Shown here: positions 1 to 11,856 of the stretch, piece by piece
Layout: the number at the start of each line of letters is the position of its first letter
How positions within the stretch are numbered: the stretch's first letter is position 1
Origin: Folioceros fuciformis
Lineage: Eukaryota; Anthocerotophyta; Anthocerotopsida; Anthocerotales
Assembly (NCBI GenBank): GCA_049999805.1
Contig: JBNGIO010001855.1
Location: 1-31,229, forward strand
Direction of reading: 5' to 3'
DNA: 31,229 bases
Notes under the pieces: model-generated
The model's database searches: none
Seen by the model: the letters and a program-made list of their open reading frames with translations, nothing else
Told to the model about the DNA's origin: nothing
Translations under genes and position numbers: made by a program

Positions 1-124
1 TCGTTCTCGCCTCCCCCGCCCTGCTCCAAGGCCATCTCCCGGGAGGCCGTGAAGCGGGCGAGCACTGCAGACCAAAACTCCTCTTTCACGGCCCCCCAGA
101 TAAAATGAATCAATCGATCGCCTT
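1..124 (-). CDS. Partial exon of an unidentified plant gene, running off the left edge
   Basis: On the minus strand a pyrimidine-rich acceptor (TTAGGGTTTTCAG) ends at 125 and is followed by an open frame to the window edge. It reads about 40 residues, including IHFIWGAVKEEFWSAVLARF and then TASREMALEQ followed by a run of Gly. Codons are strongly G/C-ending in the second half (CTC GCC CGC TTC ACG GCC TCC CGG GAG), which is what coding DNA in this genome looks like. The upstream exon was not found; it should lie between about 150 and 560, head-to-head with the SSADH gene. I do not recognise the family. The open frame is short, so a chance frame is possible, but composition and the acceptor argue for a real exon. 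Confidence 0.5.
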
Positions 125-856
125 CTGAAAACCCTAACGCGTCATTTCTGTTGCAACGCGGCCGATGAGACGATGGCGTCCAATCCGAGAGGGAGACGGA
201 GGATCCGGAAGCGAGGGGGGAAGAGCAAGGCACCGGCACAAGCAGAGGCACGGGAAACGGGCCTGCGGGCCCGTGATGGCAGCCAAGCGCGCCAGGAGAG
301 ACCGCTGTTGAAAGCTCCTGGAAGACGACGCTGGAGTGGAAAGCGGCTGCCAGTGTTGTGGTCGGACGCTGAGCTTGGTGTCACTAGCCCATTCGCCGCC
401 CCCGATTTCGTTTCCTTTTCGTTTTTGTGACTCTGGTGCGGGTTTATTAAGGAGATGAAAATGCGCGTGGCATGGGCGTGACGCGGCTTCGACGTCGTGC
501 ATTGTTCGAGAGATGCAGCTGTGGAGGTGGCAGTTGCGGACATGTGCAAGTGTCACAGGGCTGGTCTGGTCTGAGTCGTGTGCGCGGGTTGCATCTCGTC
601 GGGCGCCTTGCCGGATCGCCGACGCCTGTGGGCTGCGAACGGTGGGTGGTTGTGGGTGTACGGAATTTGGGGGAGGTGTGAGTGGGTTCTTGCGTTTGAT
701 GTGGTTGCGAGAGTAGAATTGGCGTGGTGTGCTGCTGGGATTACAGATTTTCGAGCAGGGATGGGGCGGAACTGAAGTCGGGGAGGTCGAATTGGGATTG
801 GATTGTGACAGTGTCGACAGTCACGAGTGGCTGACGAGGTTGCTGCTGGCGTGCAG
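125..856. other. Divergent upstream region between the left-edge gene and SSADH
   Basis: This GC-rich stretch has several short overlapping open frames on both strands, none with a recognisable domain. It should hold the first exon of the left-edge gene (minus) and the promoter, leader and possibly a transit-peptide exon of SSADH (plus). Two Arg-containing ATG frames, at 472 (begins MGVTRLRRRALFERC) and 513 (begins MQLWRWQLRTC), look like possible mitochondrial presequences, but no unambiguous splice path joins either to the SSADH exon at 857. Confidence 0.4.
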
Positions 857-3800
857 ATGGGGTCGAGTACGGGGTCTCGGGCGGAGGATGTTGTCAGGCA
901 GTTGCTGCAATTGAAGCTGTTGCGGTCGCAGGGGTTGGTCGGAGGGAAGTGGGTCGGCGCTGTCGATGGTCGGAGTTTGGCGGTATTTGAATGCTGCTTT
1001 GCTTGCGGGGAATTCATCTAGCTGGGTGCAGACGGGTATTGAAGTTCTTGGCCTGGACTGGACTGTGTCCCGGTGTTGTGCTCTTGCCCGAACAGGTGCA
1101 TAACCCAGCCACAGGGGAACACATTGTGGACGTGCCTTACATGGGTAGGCAGGAGGCGGATGCTGCTATCGATGCAGCTCATGGTGCTCTGCATGGTCCG
1201 TATGCCCAGCTGTAGATGCGGGTGAAGCGCGTAGGTTTCGCAATTCTTTATTTCTTGGTTGACTGTCTGGGTGTAGATTGGAGCCGAAGGACAGCGGCAG
1301 AACGCAGCAAGCTTCTGCGGAATTGGTGAGGCACTAGAGTGTGCGAAGTCTTTGTATACAGGCTTTAGAGAGTGAGTGAGTTTGCATGGAAAGCAGTCTG
1401 CAGGGGACTCTTCCCAGTGCGGTTGGTTTTTGTCTGGATGCTTGTGGTATTGCATTGTACATGGATCGTAAAGTTTGGTCGGTTCCGTGAATTGAAGGTA
1501 CAATTCGTTGATGGAGCAGCATGTCAACCTCGCGCAGCTGATCACCCTTGAGCAAGGAAAGCCACTTAAGGAAGCGTTGGGAGAGGTTCGCAAATGCGAT
1601 TGCTGCTGTGCTTTGGCTTACGGGTGCTCGGCGTAGCCACTAAACTGTCACGACCAGGTGGCCTACGGAGCTAGCTTTGTGGAATTCTTTGCGGAAGAGG
1701 CCAAGCGCATATATGGTGACATCATACCGGCACCTTCAGCTGACAAACGGATCTTGGTGCTTAAGCAGGTACAGATCTTGTAGCTGTCTCACTACCCAGA
1801 ATTAGAATCTGATCATGCTGTAGCCTTGATTTAATGCAGCAGCTTGAGAGCAACACTTAATTCTGCCGACCTGTGCAGCCTATTGGGGTTGTAGGGGCCA
1901 TCACGCCTTGGAACTTCCCCTTAGCAATGATCACCCGTAAGGTGTGTGGATGTGATATTTTTCTTTCGAACTTTTGATGGTGATGCACTATTTGGCCTCG
2001 CACTGCTTCCCGTGAACTGATTAGTTACGTTTATATTCCTAATTGATGTTTCGGAATCACATCGCAGGTTGCCCCTGCTCTTGCTGCTGGTTGTACAGTC
2101 GTTGTCAAGCCAGCCGAGCTCACTCCCTTAACAGCATTGGCTGTGGCAGCACTAGCCATTGATGCAGGCATACCGCCAGTACTGTCTCTACATCCTTCTC
2201 TCCTCATTGCATATTGCACCCCTTGTATAAGAGCCATCTGTAGGTCTAGTTACCTTGGTCTTTCAGTCCTCCAATCTTTCTTCAATGAACAGCTGATATT
2301 AGTTGCAACGACCTCTGTGGATGCAGGGCGTGGTTAATGTAGTAATGGGGGATGCTGTTGAAATAGGATCTGCACTGTTGCAGAGTACTAAGGTTGGTTG
2401 ACACATCAGCTGCTCACCCAACTTTCTCTCAAAATTTGCTGTGTTGTCAGAGTCCATGTATAGATTTCGTAGAACTGATGTGGTCCTCATTTAGGGTATA
2501 ATATTGCTCGCAGGTTCGTAAGATTTCTTTCACGGGGTCAACTGCTGTTGGGAAACACCTAATGGCTGGAGCCGCTGCAACTGTGAAGAAGGTGGGCACT
2601 TGTCTACCCTGTTGCGTACTAAAACACCTCTGTAGCCTCATTGCAACAGGATGCTGGATGAATCTCTCAGGTGTCTCTAGAGTTGGGTGGGAATGCACCT
2701 TGTATTGTTTTCAACGATGCCAACATTGATGTCGCAGTGAAGGGTGCTGTAAGTTGATCATTGTTCAACCAAAAATCTTTTCACATTAGTGGCATCTCTT
2801 ACTTGCGGCAGAGTTGAGCTCATACGTTGAATCTCTTATACTTTCTGTTGTGACAGTTGGCAGCCAAATATCGAAATTCAGGTCAAACGTGTGTTTGTGT
2901 CAACAGAATTCTCGTGCAGGATGGTATGAGCTCCTGTTATCCATCTTCATGCCCTTTCGGAACAGGATGGTGTATGTTTTAAGGAAGTAGGTAGGCAAAG
3001 AAAGTGCTGACCGCAACACTTTGATGATTGTTGGCTGTCCACTATTTGAATCTTGTGTAGTTTCCAACATATCCTAACGTACTGAGTCCCAGAAATCCTG
3101 ACCTTGCTCGTTGTGTCATGCTGAACGAGATAGGCATCTACTCAAGATTTGCAGAAGCTTTTGTAAAGGCTGTGGCGACACTGCAAGTTGGCAACGGTCT
3201 GGAAGATGGAGTTAGTCAGGTGAGTAGCTCTGTACTTAGCCATGTGTGGGCCACTTCTGGCTTTGTAAGTCTGGCAGAATTCAGTCAGATGCCATATGTT
3301 CATGGGAACGTGTCTGATGTGTGCGGTGTGGTTGTGTGGAAGATGCATTAACAGGGTCCTTTGATAAATGAGGCAGCTGTCGTGAAGGTGAAATTCTGAA
3401 CATTCTACAGCCACTTGCCCTGATACACTATCGTCTGGAACCATCTTTGGTTGAGGTTCTCATCTTTTTTGAATGCTCCTGGTGCTTTCAGGTTGAGAAA
3501 CATCTGACAGATGCTGTATCTAAGGTAAACCCTCCTCTACCGACAAAGGTGTTGAATGACAGCTCTTTGGTTCACAAGCGTGGGTTGCAGTTTTAAGTTG
3601 GTAGCCCACGGTTCTGTATGAACGGCTTTTTACACTTGCGCAGGGAGCTAAAGTGTTAGCTGGTGGGAAACGGCACGGGCTAGGATACACATTCTATGAG
3701 CCAACAGTTCTTGGAGATGCCACTGACGATATGCTTATATCCAGGTTCATAGTTTTTCTCTTCTATGCGGACATTTGAAAGCGGTTCGGAAAATCGAAGA

Positions 3801-4428
3801 TACAATCGCCTCCGTTTCTTTCTTCATACGTCCTACACATGCACTTGCAGGGAGGAGGTCTTTGGGCCAGTGGCACCACTTATTCGATTTAAAACTGATG
3901 ATGAGGGCATCCGGATGGCAAACGACACAGAATTCGGTACATGTGTTTTTGGTTTTCCTCGGTTCAGCCTCACCCTAGATCCCAAGTGCTCTGACTCTTG
4001 ATTTGTTTCTACAGGCTTGGCATCTTACATCTTCACCGAGAACATTTCCAGAGCCTGGCGGGTTGCAGAAGCTCTGGAATACGGGATGGTCGGTTTGAAT
4101 GACGGGATCATATCCAATGAGGTGTCTATCGCGGAATGCCGAAGCTGATTTCAGTCGTTATTATTGCGCATACATGATCACATGACACTTCCCTTTTGGC
4201 TTTTCCAGGTTGCTCCGTTCGGAGGTGTTAAAGAATCCGGCATTGGCAGAGAAGGTTCGAAATACGGGATCGATGAGTACCTCGAGGTGTCCCCTCGCTC
4301 ACGTCGCAGTGGCGGAAGTGTAGATATTAGCTTTTGGTTCGGTTGCATTCTGCGAGAGACTGAATGGTTGCGTGGTTGGTTGTCAATCGCAGGTGAAATA
4401 CTTGTGCCTTGGTAACATGAAGGCCTAG
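857..4428 (+). CDS. SSADH: Succinate-semialdehyde dehydrogenase (ALDH5 family), about 19 exons
   Basis: Oxidises succinate semialdehyde to succinate with NAD(P)+, the last step of the GABA shunt, in plant mitochondria. Exons: 857-982, 1096-1195, 1277-1325, 1498-1585, 1658-1768, 1879-1941, 2068-2178, 2327-2392, 2514-2591, 2671-2748, 2857-2923, 3134-3219, 3355-3387, 3492-3524, 3644-3744, 3851-3936, 4015-4121, 4209-4286, 4393-4428. All joins keep phase and give 498 residues. Hallmarks are GGKWV near the start, [32 protein letters not shown], the catalytic Glu in LELGGNAP (about residue 268), the catalytic Cys in NSGQTCVC (about 302), [13 protein letters not shown] and [19 protein letters not shown]. 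The second intron uses a weak donor (GTCCGT), chosen because it restores the family spacing. ATG 857 is the only in-frame ATG after a stop at 806 and it follows a possible acceptor (GTGCAG), so a separate upstream exon with the transit peptide is likely and the true start is unresolved. Confidence 0.93.
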
Positions 4429-5051
4429 GATCGACATAGGCTTCGGATGCTTGCTAGTCTCTGTGGAGCAAGATTTTAGCAGGCACTTTCTCGGTGCACT
4501 GCTGTTCTTCGAGGTTGCTCCTTTGCTAGATTGTGTGAAATCTGTGGAAACTCGTGAAGCAGCGTCAGAGGACAGACATGTCGAGTTCAGCTTTCGTTAG
4601 CTCCATCGGAGTCGTGATCTAAATGTCCTACACTGCCTCTCCCCGGCAGCAGCTGTAAAGTGATCTGTATTATGCAAAGGGTCGTTTCTACGCGTTCTGT
4701 TCTCTCGTTCGTAGTCCCCTCGGGCGCAAGTGTGATTACGGGCTTACGTCATTAAGCGATTGGTTAAAAGAACAGGCGAAAAAATAGAAACTTACCGGAC
4801 ACGAGTCAGGTGTTCATCAATAGGCTGGTAGAAGCCGAATTATCTAGGCTCGAGTTTAACCGTCGTGCTTATTTGCAGCAGAAAGGCGTAAGTGGACAGG
4901 AGCCCGTCTGTACACAAAACTAGTCCCAGGCGTTATTAGGGCTCGGCTTGGCCGACGCTCTTCCTTTTCTCGCCGTTCTAGTGCGGCTAGCTCTCATTGG
5001 CAGCGCAGGCTTGTTTTTGTGTTGCGGCCTTCGTTTCGACAGTTTTCAGCC
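4429..5051. other. Intergenic: SSADH 3' region and eIF3c promoter/leader
   Basis: About 620 nt with no supported gene. Both flanking genes point the same way, so it should contain the SSADH 3' UTR and the eIF3c promoter and 5' UTR. No confident poly(A) signal or TATA box was picked out. Confidence 0.6.
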
Positions 5052-8000
5052 ATGTCGTCCCGATTCTGGACTCACGAGGTATGTTAGGGTCACAGCAGAG
5101 CTCCCTCTCATGTTTTGTTCCTGAATGGAAGGCCCTGTATGGAGGACAGTGTGGAGCTGCGCTCTGTTTGTGGCCTGGGGTTTAGGTGTGTGCGGTGGAA
5201 TTAGGTCTTGTACATAGGAGGGTTTATAACGGGGGATTGGTGGACGCTCATTTTCAGCGTTTCACGGATGTCACCCTGATCTGCTGTCCGTGTGGGCTTG
5301 GATCTGAGGACAGAAGTGGGATGGCTTGCCCTTCTGAATTTCCAAGCTTGGCTTCATTTCGCTGGTTTGACTTGTCTCTGGATGTGAGGTGCTACAGAGC
5401 GATGACAGTGAAGGTGAAGAGGAGGAGAGCGAGGTCGAGGAGGAGGTTGGACCCGGTGGCGATGGAGGCCAGGGGCCAGCTTCCAAGTACATCCAAGGTT
5501 TCGAGGGTGACAGTGAGGATTCGGAGGACCTGCGGAGAGTTGTTCGATCTACCAAGGATAAAAGGTTCGACGAAATGGCCACCACGGTTGAGCAGATGAA
5601 GAATCACATGAAGATCAACGACTGGGTCAGTTTGCAGGAGAGCTTCGAGAAGCTCAACAAGCAGCTGGAGAAGGTGCTTCGGATAACGGAAACGGACATT
5701 GTGCCCCGCCTCTACATCAAGGCTCTTGTACTGTTGGAAGACTTTCTCTTGCAGGCGTTGGCGAATAAAGATGCTAAGAAGAAAATGAGTGCCAGTAACT
5801 CCAAGGCTCTCAACTACATGAAGCAGAAGCTGAAGAAAAACAACAAGCTGTATGAGGTTCAGATTGCTAATTTGAGGGCCAACCCGGAATCTGAAGATGA
5901 GCAGGAGCAAGATGATGAGGATGAGGACGAGGACCTGGAGAACTATAGTGAGGAGGAACCTGCTCAGATTGCTGGTGGATTGGATTCTGAGGAGGAGGGG
6001 GAAGATGCAGACGAGGATGGTGAGTGGGAAAAACAGAAAGGGAAGAAGGAAAGGCTGAATGATAAGAGGTTCAACAAGGATCCTAGTGAGATCACATGGG
6101 ATATGGTGGATAAGAAGCTCAAGGAGATCATTGCTGCTCGAGGTAGGAAAGGAACTGACAGGGCTGAACAAGTTGAGCAGCTTGCCTACCTTTCACGAGT
6201 GGCTAAAACGCCTGCGCAAAAGCTTGAGGTGATGGTGCACGTTGTCTCAGCGCAGTTTGATGTGAACCCGAGCCTCAATACGCACATGCCCATTTCGGTC
6301 TGGAAAAAGTGTGTTCAGAATGTGCTGGTCATTCTGGATATTCTTCATCAGTACCGGAACATCACCATGGATGAGGCTCCCGAGCTTGAAGCAGAGAACG
6401 ACACACAGAAGGCTGCGGATTACGATGGTCCCATCCACGTTTGGGGGAATGTTGTAGCATTTCTGGAGCGCATCGATGATGAGCTTTTCAAGAGCTTGCA
6501 GTGTATAGATCCACATACGAAGGAGTACGTGGAAAGGCTGAGAGATGAACCTCTGTTTATGGTGCTTGCCCAGAATGTGCAAGCATATGTTGAGCACATT
6601 GGTGACTTGAAAGCAGCTTCAAGGGTTGCTCTAAGGCGGGTTGAGCATATTTATTACAAGCCGCAGGAGATCTACGAGGCAATGAGAAAGCTTGCTGAGG
6701 CCCAAGACCACGTGGACACTGCAGCCACTGACATTGAAGTGGCCGATGGCGAGGAAGAGGATGAAGGGGTAGCTCCCTCTGGAGAAGCAAGGGTAGCTGG
6801 AGATTCCAAGCCAGCAGCTGAGTCACGAGGTCCGACGTCTTTTGTACCCACTCCAGAACTTGTCTCGCGAAGACCAGTCTTCCCTGAAAACAGTAGAACT
6901 ATCATGGATCAGCTGCTTGGAATAATATACAAGCATGGGGAAGAGCGCACTAAAGCTAGGGCCATGCTGTGTGACATATACCACCATGCGATTTCAGAGG
7001 AGTTCCACACTTCTAGAGATTTGCTGTTGATGAGCCATCTCCAGGACAGCGTGCAGCAGATGGACATTTCTACTCAGATTCTCTTCAATCGTGCCATGGC
7101 GCAGCTGGGCCTCTGTGCTTTTCGCACCTCGCTGATAAACGATGCGCACAGCTGTCTTTCGGAGCTATATGCTGGTGGCCGGGTCAAAGAATTGTTGGCA
7201 CAGGGTGTTTCGCAAAGCAGATATCACGAGAAGAACCCAGAGCAGGTAGACAGCGTAACCTATCATGTGTTTGTGGATGTTTGAGTATATTGTAGCGTTA
7301 TGCTCTCATGAATCTGATTAAAAATGTTCTGTGCTGAACTTTTATATACTCAGGAGAAGCTTGAGCGCAGGAGGCAGATGCCCTTCCACATGCACATCAA
7401 CCTGGAACTACTGGAAGCTGTTCACCTCATCTGCGCCATGCTTCTTGAAGTTCCCAACATGGCTGCCAATGCTCACGACGTGAAGAGAAAGGTTCTCAGC
7501 AAGCCGTTCCGGCGTCTGTTGGACATAAATGAAAGGCAGACATTTACAGGCCCGCCTGAGAATGTGAGGGACCATGTCATGGCAGCTACAAGGGCTTTGG
7601 CGAAGGGGAATTGGCAAAAGGCAGTCGAGGTTGTGGATTGTTTGGATGTCTGGAAGATGCTTCCCAAGCGCGAGTTCGTCCTTAACATGTTGAAGAGCAA
7701 GATCCAAGAGGAAGGACTGCGGACTTACTTGTTCACATTCTGTCCGTGCTACGATTCACTCAGCTTGGAGCAGTTGACAACCATCTTTGACCTCCCTGAG
7801 CCTCTGGTTCACAGTGTTATCAGCAAGATGATGATTGCAGAGGAGCTGCATGCCAGCTGGGATCAGCCTACAAAAACAATTGTGACCCACAATGTGGAGC
7901 CTACCAGGCTTCAAGCTTTGGCTGCACAGTTCGCGGAGAAGCTTACAGTTCTTGTGGACAGCAATGAGAGAGCATTTGATGCTCGCACAGGGGGAGGTGG

Positions 8001-8454
8001 TGACAATTTGGGAGGCAGGAGAAAGGAGGGGGCCCAAGGAGATTATGCTGGTGCCACCTCTGGCAGGCGTGGAGGAGAGTTTTCTGGAGGAGGTCAAGGC
8101 AGACGTCCGGGAGAGTTTTCAGGCGGCGCATTTGGGGATAGGGGAGGATCTGCAGGAGGGGCAGGAGGACGTGGAAACTATGGTGGAGGAAGAGCTGGTG
8201 GAAACCAAAACCGCTCCCAATCTGGAACAGGTGCGGCAGGGGGCTTTTACAGGGATCAGCGTAACTCACAGCAAGGTGCTCGGGGTGTGAGCAACTTTTC
8301 ATCAGGATATCAGAGCACGCGGTATCAGGATGCTTACAGTAGTCTGGGTAGATACCAGAGTGCACCCGTGTCCTCAGCTGCTGCAGCCAGAGGAGCCACA
8401 GCGGATGCCGGTGGCCGCATGGTGAGCCTGACGAGGACAGGGAGTCGATTCTGA
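5052..8454 (+). CDS. EIF3C: Eukaryotic translation initiation factor 3 subunit c (eIF3c / NIP1)
   Basis: Core subunit of eIF3, which binds the 40S ribosome in the cytosol and recruits initiator tRNA and mRNA. Exon 1 (5052-5078) encodes MSSRFWTHE, matching the usual eIF3c N-terminus. Exon 2 runs from 5398 (or 5389, an alternative acceptor that keeps frame) to 7245, and exon 3 from 7354 to 8454, giving about 991 residues. In order: an acidic N-terminus, a basic/helical segment, a long Asp/Glu-rich stretch, the conserved eIF3c core ([12 protein letters not shown]), the junction around [26 protein letters not shown], a C-terminal PCI-type region ([34 protein letters not shown]), and a Gly/Arg-rich tail of roughly 130 residues with RGG-like repeats. 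Only two introns interrupt it, against 18 in the neighbouring SSADH gene. The RGG tail probably contacts RNA (inference). Confidence 0.96.
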
Positions 8455-9436
8455 GAACTATTTGACCCCATGTTTACTTTGACATACTGCTGAAACTTAG
8501 TGACGGCACTAAGTCTTACCGTATCGTCCGGCAGGTAATTGAGATTTGGTTTAGGTACGATCCTGGGGCCCTTTTGAATGCGTGTGTTCCTGTGTTTAGT
8601 CAGTCCTGGGCAATTTGTGAGGCTCCTGACTGGTAGAAATGAGATGGTGGCCCCTTTTTTTGATTCTGGGGCCATGGAATACGGATAGCCTTTCGAGTGA
8701 CAAGGACGTGGGATGAAGAGGACGTTTTTCTAGTTCCCTCAGCCCCGATCTCGAGCGCATGTCAACCGCATGTTGCACGCACCGTCTCCAGTAGCAATCG
8801 ATTTCGCTTCTAATTGAAATGGGACAGATTTTTATTTCAGCAGGGTTTATCTGGGATGTATGATACCTGGGCGTACGGTGTAACTTTGAAAGCTCTTCAT
8901 TTAGAAGGGCTTTCCCCTTGGTGCTACATCTTGCCAATGGGCGAGGTAGCGGGATGAGAGGCAAGCTTGTTCACGACTGGTAATTATGGGATTATAATAA
9001 GGTTACCATGAAGAGGTGCTGTAAAGACGAGATGTAAATATCACCATGAACCGTGATGCGAGGAACGGGATGTCAGGAAATAGAGTTCAACCGGTCAAAT
9101 ATGTACAGGTAAAATATTAATATTGATAGCATAAAATATTAAATTCTTTCACAACCCGTGTTTTGTTTTAAACCCCACGGTGGAAGGGCCGGTGCTTTTA
9201 ATGTGGTTCAGTAATAAGTAGGCACGGCGAACGGGTTCACGCAATGCAACTACATACGTATGTATGTATGTATGTACATACCTACCTATTCCGACTCTTG
9301 CTCTTACTGTGCCTGTACGGCGGTCTTTCTTATGGGAGTCGCTGTATACGGTGTTGTTTCTACGGTCCCTGAGACATAGGATAGTGAGGAGGCTTGAGCT
9401 CCATGCGGATCTTGAGGGAATAGGTGGGCAGGCAGG
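8455..9436. other. Intergenic region with a short TATG microsatellite
   Basis: About 980 nt without a supported gene. A minus-strand frame at 8964-8596 has no recognisable domain and was not accepted. The region holds the eIF3c 3' UTR and the promoter of the coiled-coil gene; an A/T-rich patch lies around 9100-9170. Confidence 0.6.
9257..9278. repeat. (GTAT)n microsatellite
   Basis: About five perfect copies of GTAT, flanked by ACATAC/GTACATAC so that the whole can fold back on itself. It lies roughly 160 nt upstream of the coiled-coil gene start. Confidence 0.8.
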
Positions 9437-11856
9437 ATGGGGAGTGCGGGTGTGGAGGATGATGCAGCTTTGAGTGATTTTGAGGATCTGGAGGCGGCTC
9501 CAGCGGTGGTTGCTGTGTCCAACAATGTCGGGGTTGCAGAAAGTCTCAGGGTACTGCGGGCAGAGATTGAGGCAGAAAAGCAGGCTCGCGCTGCAGCGGA
9601 ATCTGAGCGGAATGAGATTCGCGCAAAATTTGACAGGCTCAAGGTGAACGCGCAAGATATGGCAAGACATCGGGACGAAGCCATGCGCCATCGGGATGAA
9701 GGTCTGCGGGCCAATACCGAGCTGACTCGGCAGCTCGAGGAGGCACTGAGGCAGAAGGAGGAGTTGCAGAAGCAGAGGGATGATACTCACAAGCTGCGAG
9801 AATCGGCGAGGTCTGAGATAGAGGTGACGGCACGCCTCCTGGTGAGCATGGCAGAGAAAATTACCGGGTCGGTTAGCGGGATGAAGAAATTTCCCGGGAA
9901 GCTGCCCAGGCCTTCCGATGCCAAGTACACTGGTGTTGCGGCCATTGCCTTCGGGTTCAGCAAGAGGATGGAAGAGGTGGTGGAAGAGGTCGTGAGGCAA
10001 CGGGATGCTATGGCCAAGGCGAGAGATGAGTTGCAGCAGCAGGTTGAGGAGTTGACCAGACAGCGTGATGCCGCTGCTCAAGTGAGGGATCGGGTGAACG
10101 AGCAGCTGGAGCAGCAGAATTACAGCAATGCTATCGAGCTTTCGCAATTAGAAGCATCTGCAAGTGAGCTTAGACTGGAGTGTGAGCGGAGTCGTCAAGA
10201 AATTGAGAGGTTGAAACAAGTTGCAGCCGAGAAGAACGAGGTGGAGCGGAACCTCAAACTAGAGACTCAGCGGAAAGACAGGCTCCTCACACAGCAGACT
10301 TCTGTAGTAGCCGCTGTTGGTAAAAGCCTGCTTGACACTGCGCGTTTCATGCAAATTGATGCCGAGACCTTGCCTCGCCTTCCAGTTGCGGGTGGAGAGG
10401 ACATTGGCCCTGAAATTTTGCAGGAGCAGGCAGAGGGGTTCATAAAACTTGTGGATATGATTTGCACCTGCTGGAAATTGGAAGATGAGTCATTGCAGAA
10501 AATTAAGGCGGACGCAGAGATCGTCAAGCAAAACTTGTTGGAGGAAAAATTTGAGGTAGCGGAAAAGCTCAAAACTGTACTAGAAGAGAAGGAGAACACT
10601 TTGAAAACCCTCTCTGAACTGAGAATGACACTCATGCAACGACAACTGTCGTTAGATGGACCACAAAATGACGGCACGGAAGATGCATTGTTGGATGCTT
10701 TTGACCGGGGCGAGGGCAACATGCAATTCCAGGTTTGACGAAAATCTGCATCTAGTCTGTTCACGGCACGATGCCTGGTAGGTGGTTTCCTTCTGCCTCA
10801 CAGCTCTTGACGTGTTGGTGACGCTGTTCTGCTGACATAGGTTATAGCTCTTCAGAGCGAAGTTAAGGAACTAAGGGAGGGAAAGGTCAACACGGATAGC
10901 ATTCTCCTTAAAACGAGGTCTGCATGTTGCCAGTCCCTGACCTTTCCCCTTCTTGTGTGCGATTCCGTAAGGTTGTGCGGCCTGTCGAGTTCTTGTGTCT
11001 TGAGAGTGTTAGACCTTAAGGTAAGCTCGTTGGTACTCAATATTTTTTCAGGGCTGAACTCCAGGACTTGAAGAAATCAGCTGCGGAGAGGACAGCACGT
11101 ATTATCCAGCTCGAGAAACGAGAAGCAGATCTTCACTACCAGGTTTCTCTCCTGATTCATGCCAGGTTTTAGTGTTAGGTGTTTCAACTGTCTAGAAACT
11201 CTTGGCAAGGTGCTTTCAAGCTGCACATTGCGCTGTCTGGCTATGCTAAGCAGGTCTGGTAAGGTGTGCAGGTAAAAGCGCTTAAAGAGCACCTCACTGC
11301 AGCAGACGAAGAAGTACTACGTTGGAAAGAGGCAGCCCAAGAAGAAGCTGCAGCCGGAGCTGCTGTTGCTGAAGAGGAAGAGAGATTGAATACCGAGGTT
11401 TGCTCTCGTGGTTCACCTATTGATTAATACTCCGCATGTTTCGCTCTGGTTTTAAGTACGTACTGCAATGCCCTGATTGGCTTCTGGCTGATAACCTGTC
11501 GGCAGGTAGGGGCCCTCAACCAGCAGCTGTCGGAGCTCAGGACGACTCTGTCAGAAACAGCTAACAAGCTCAGATCCAAGGAGGAAATGGCAGCTGCTGC
11601 TATACTTGCTCGCACCACAGCTGAGAGAGCATTGCGCGTTGCAGATGAAAGGGCTGCAGAACTGCGGGAGAGGATGGATGAAATGGCGAGACAATTCGAA
11701 GAGTCTGATCGCAGAGAGGACACGTTGGGTAGTATATGTGCGACATTTACAGGATGTTTTGACGTGTGCTGGCCTTGGTTACGCGGGAGAGGAAGACCCC
11801 AAGAAGCTGTACATGGCTCGGCCGAGATGGAGCAGCTGATGGAGCCTCTCGTGTAA
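9437..11856 (+). CDS. Plant-specific long coiled-coil protein with a Cys-Trp-Pro-Trp C-terminus
   Basis: Five exons: 9437-10732, 10841-10917, 11052-11142, 11272-11397, 11506-11856, all in phase, giving 646 residues. Most of the protein is heptad-like charged helix (about residues 40-160, 190-280, 360-420, and nearly all of exons 2-5), so it should form long coiled coils. A less helical, conserved-looking island lies near residues 150-180 (ITGSVSGMKKFPGKLPRPSD followed by AKYTGVAAIAFGF). The C-terminus leaves the coiled coil with ICATFTGCFDVCWPWLRGRG and ends EMEQLMEPLV. From memory, plant proteins annotated as paramyosin-like or myosin-heavy-chain-related share a CWPW-type tail of this kind. 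No motor or catalytic domain is visible. The function is unknown; a structural or tethering role is inference only. Confidence 0.85.

Noticed and set aside
129-137. AAACCCTAA telo-box, a known plant promoter element
   Set aside because: Its complement forms the pyrimidine tract of the acceptor for the left-edge minus-strand exon, so a promoter role is not needed to explain it.
173-430. Plus-strand 85-codon frame starting MASNPRGRRRIRKRGG
   Set aside because: It overlaps a divergent promoter region, has a skewed Arg/Ala composition and no splice path into SSADH.
5392-6171. Long minus-strand frame of 259 codons opposite eIF3c
   Set aside because: It is the antisense of the acidic GAG/GAT-rich coding region, giving a Leu/Ile/Phe-rich shadow with no domain.
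9149-10147. Minus-strand frame of 332 codons
   Set aside because: Shadow of the coiled-coil gene; Leu/His/Pro-rich with no family resemblance.
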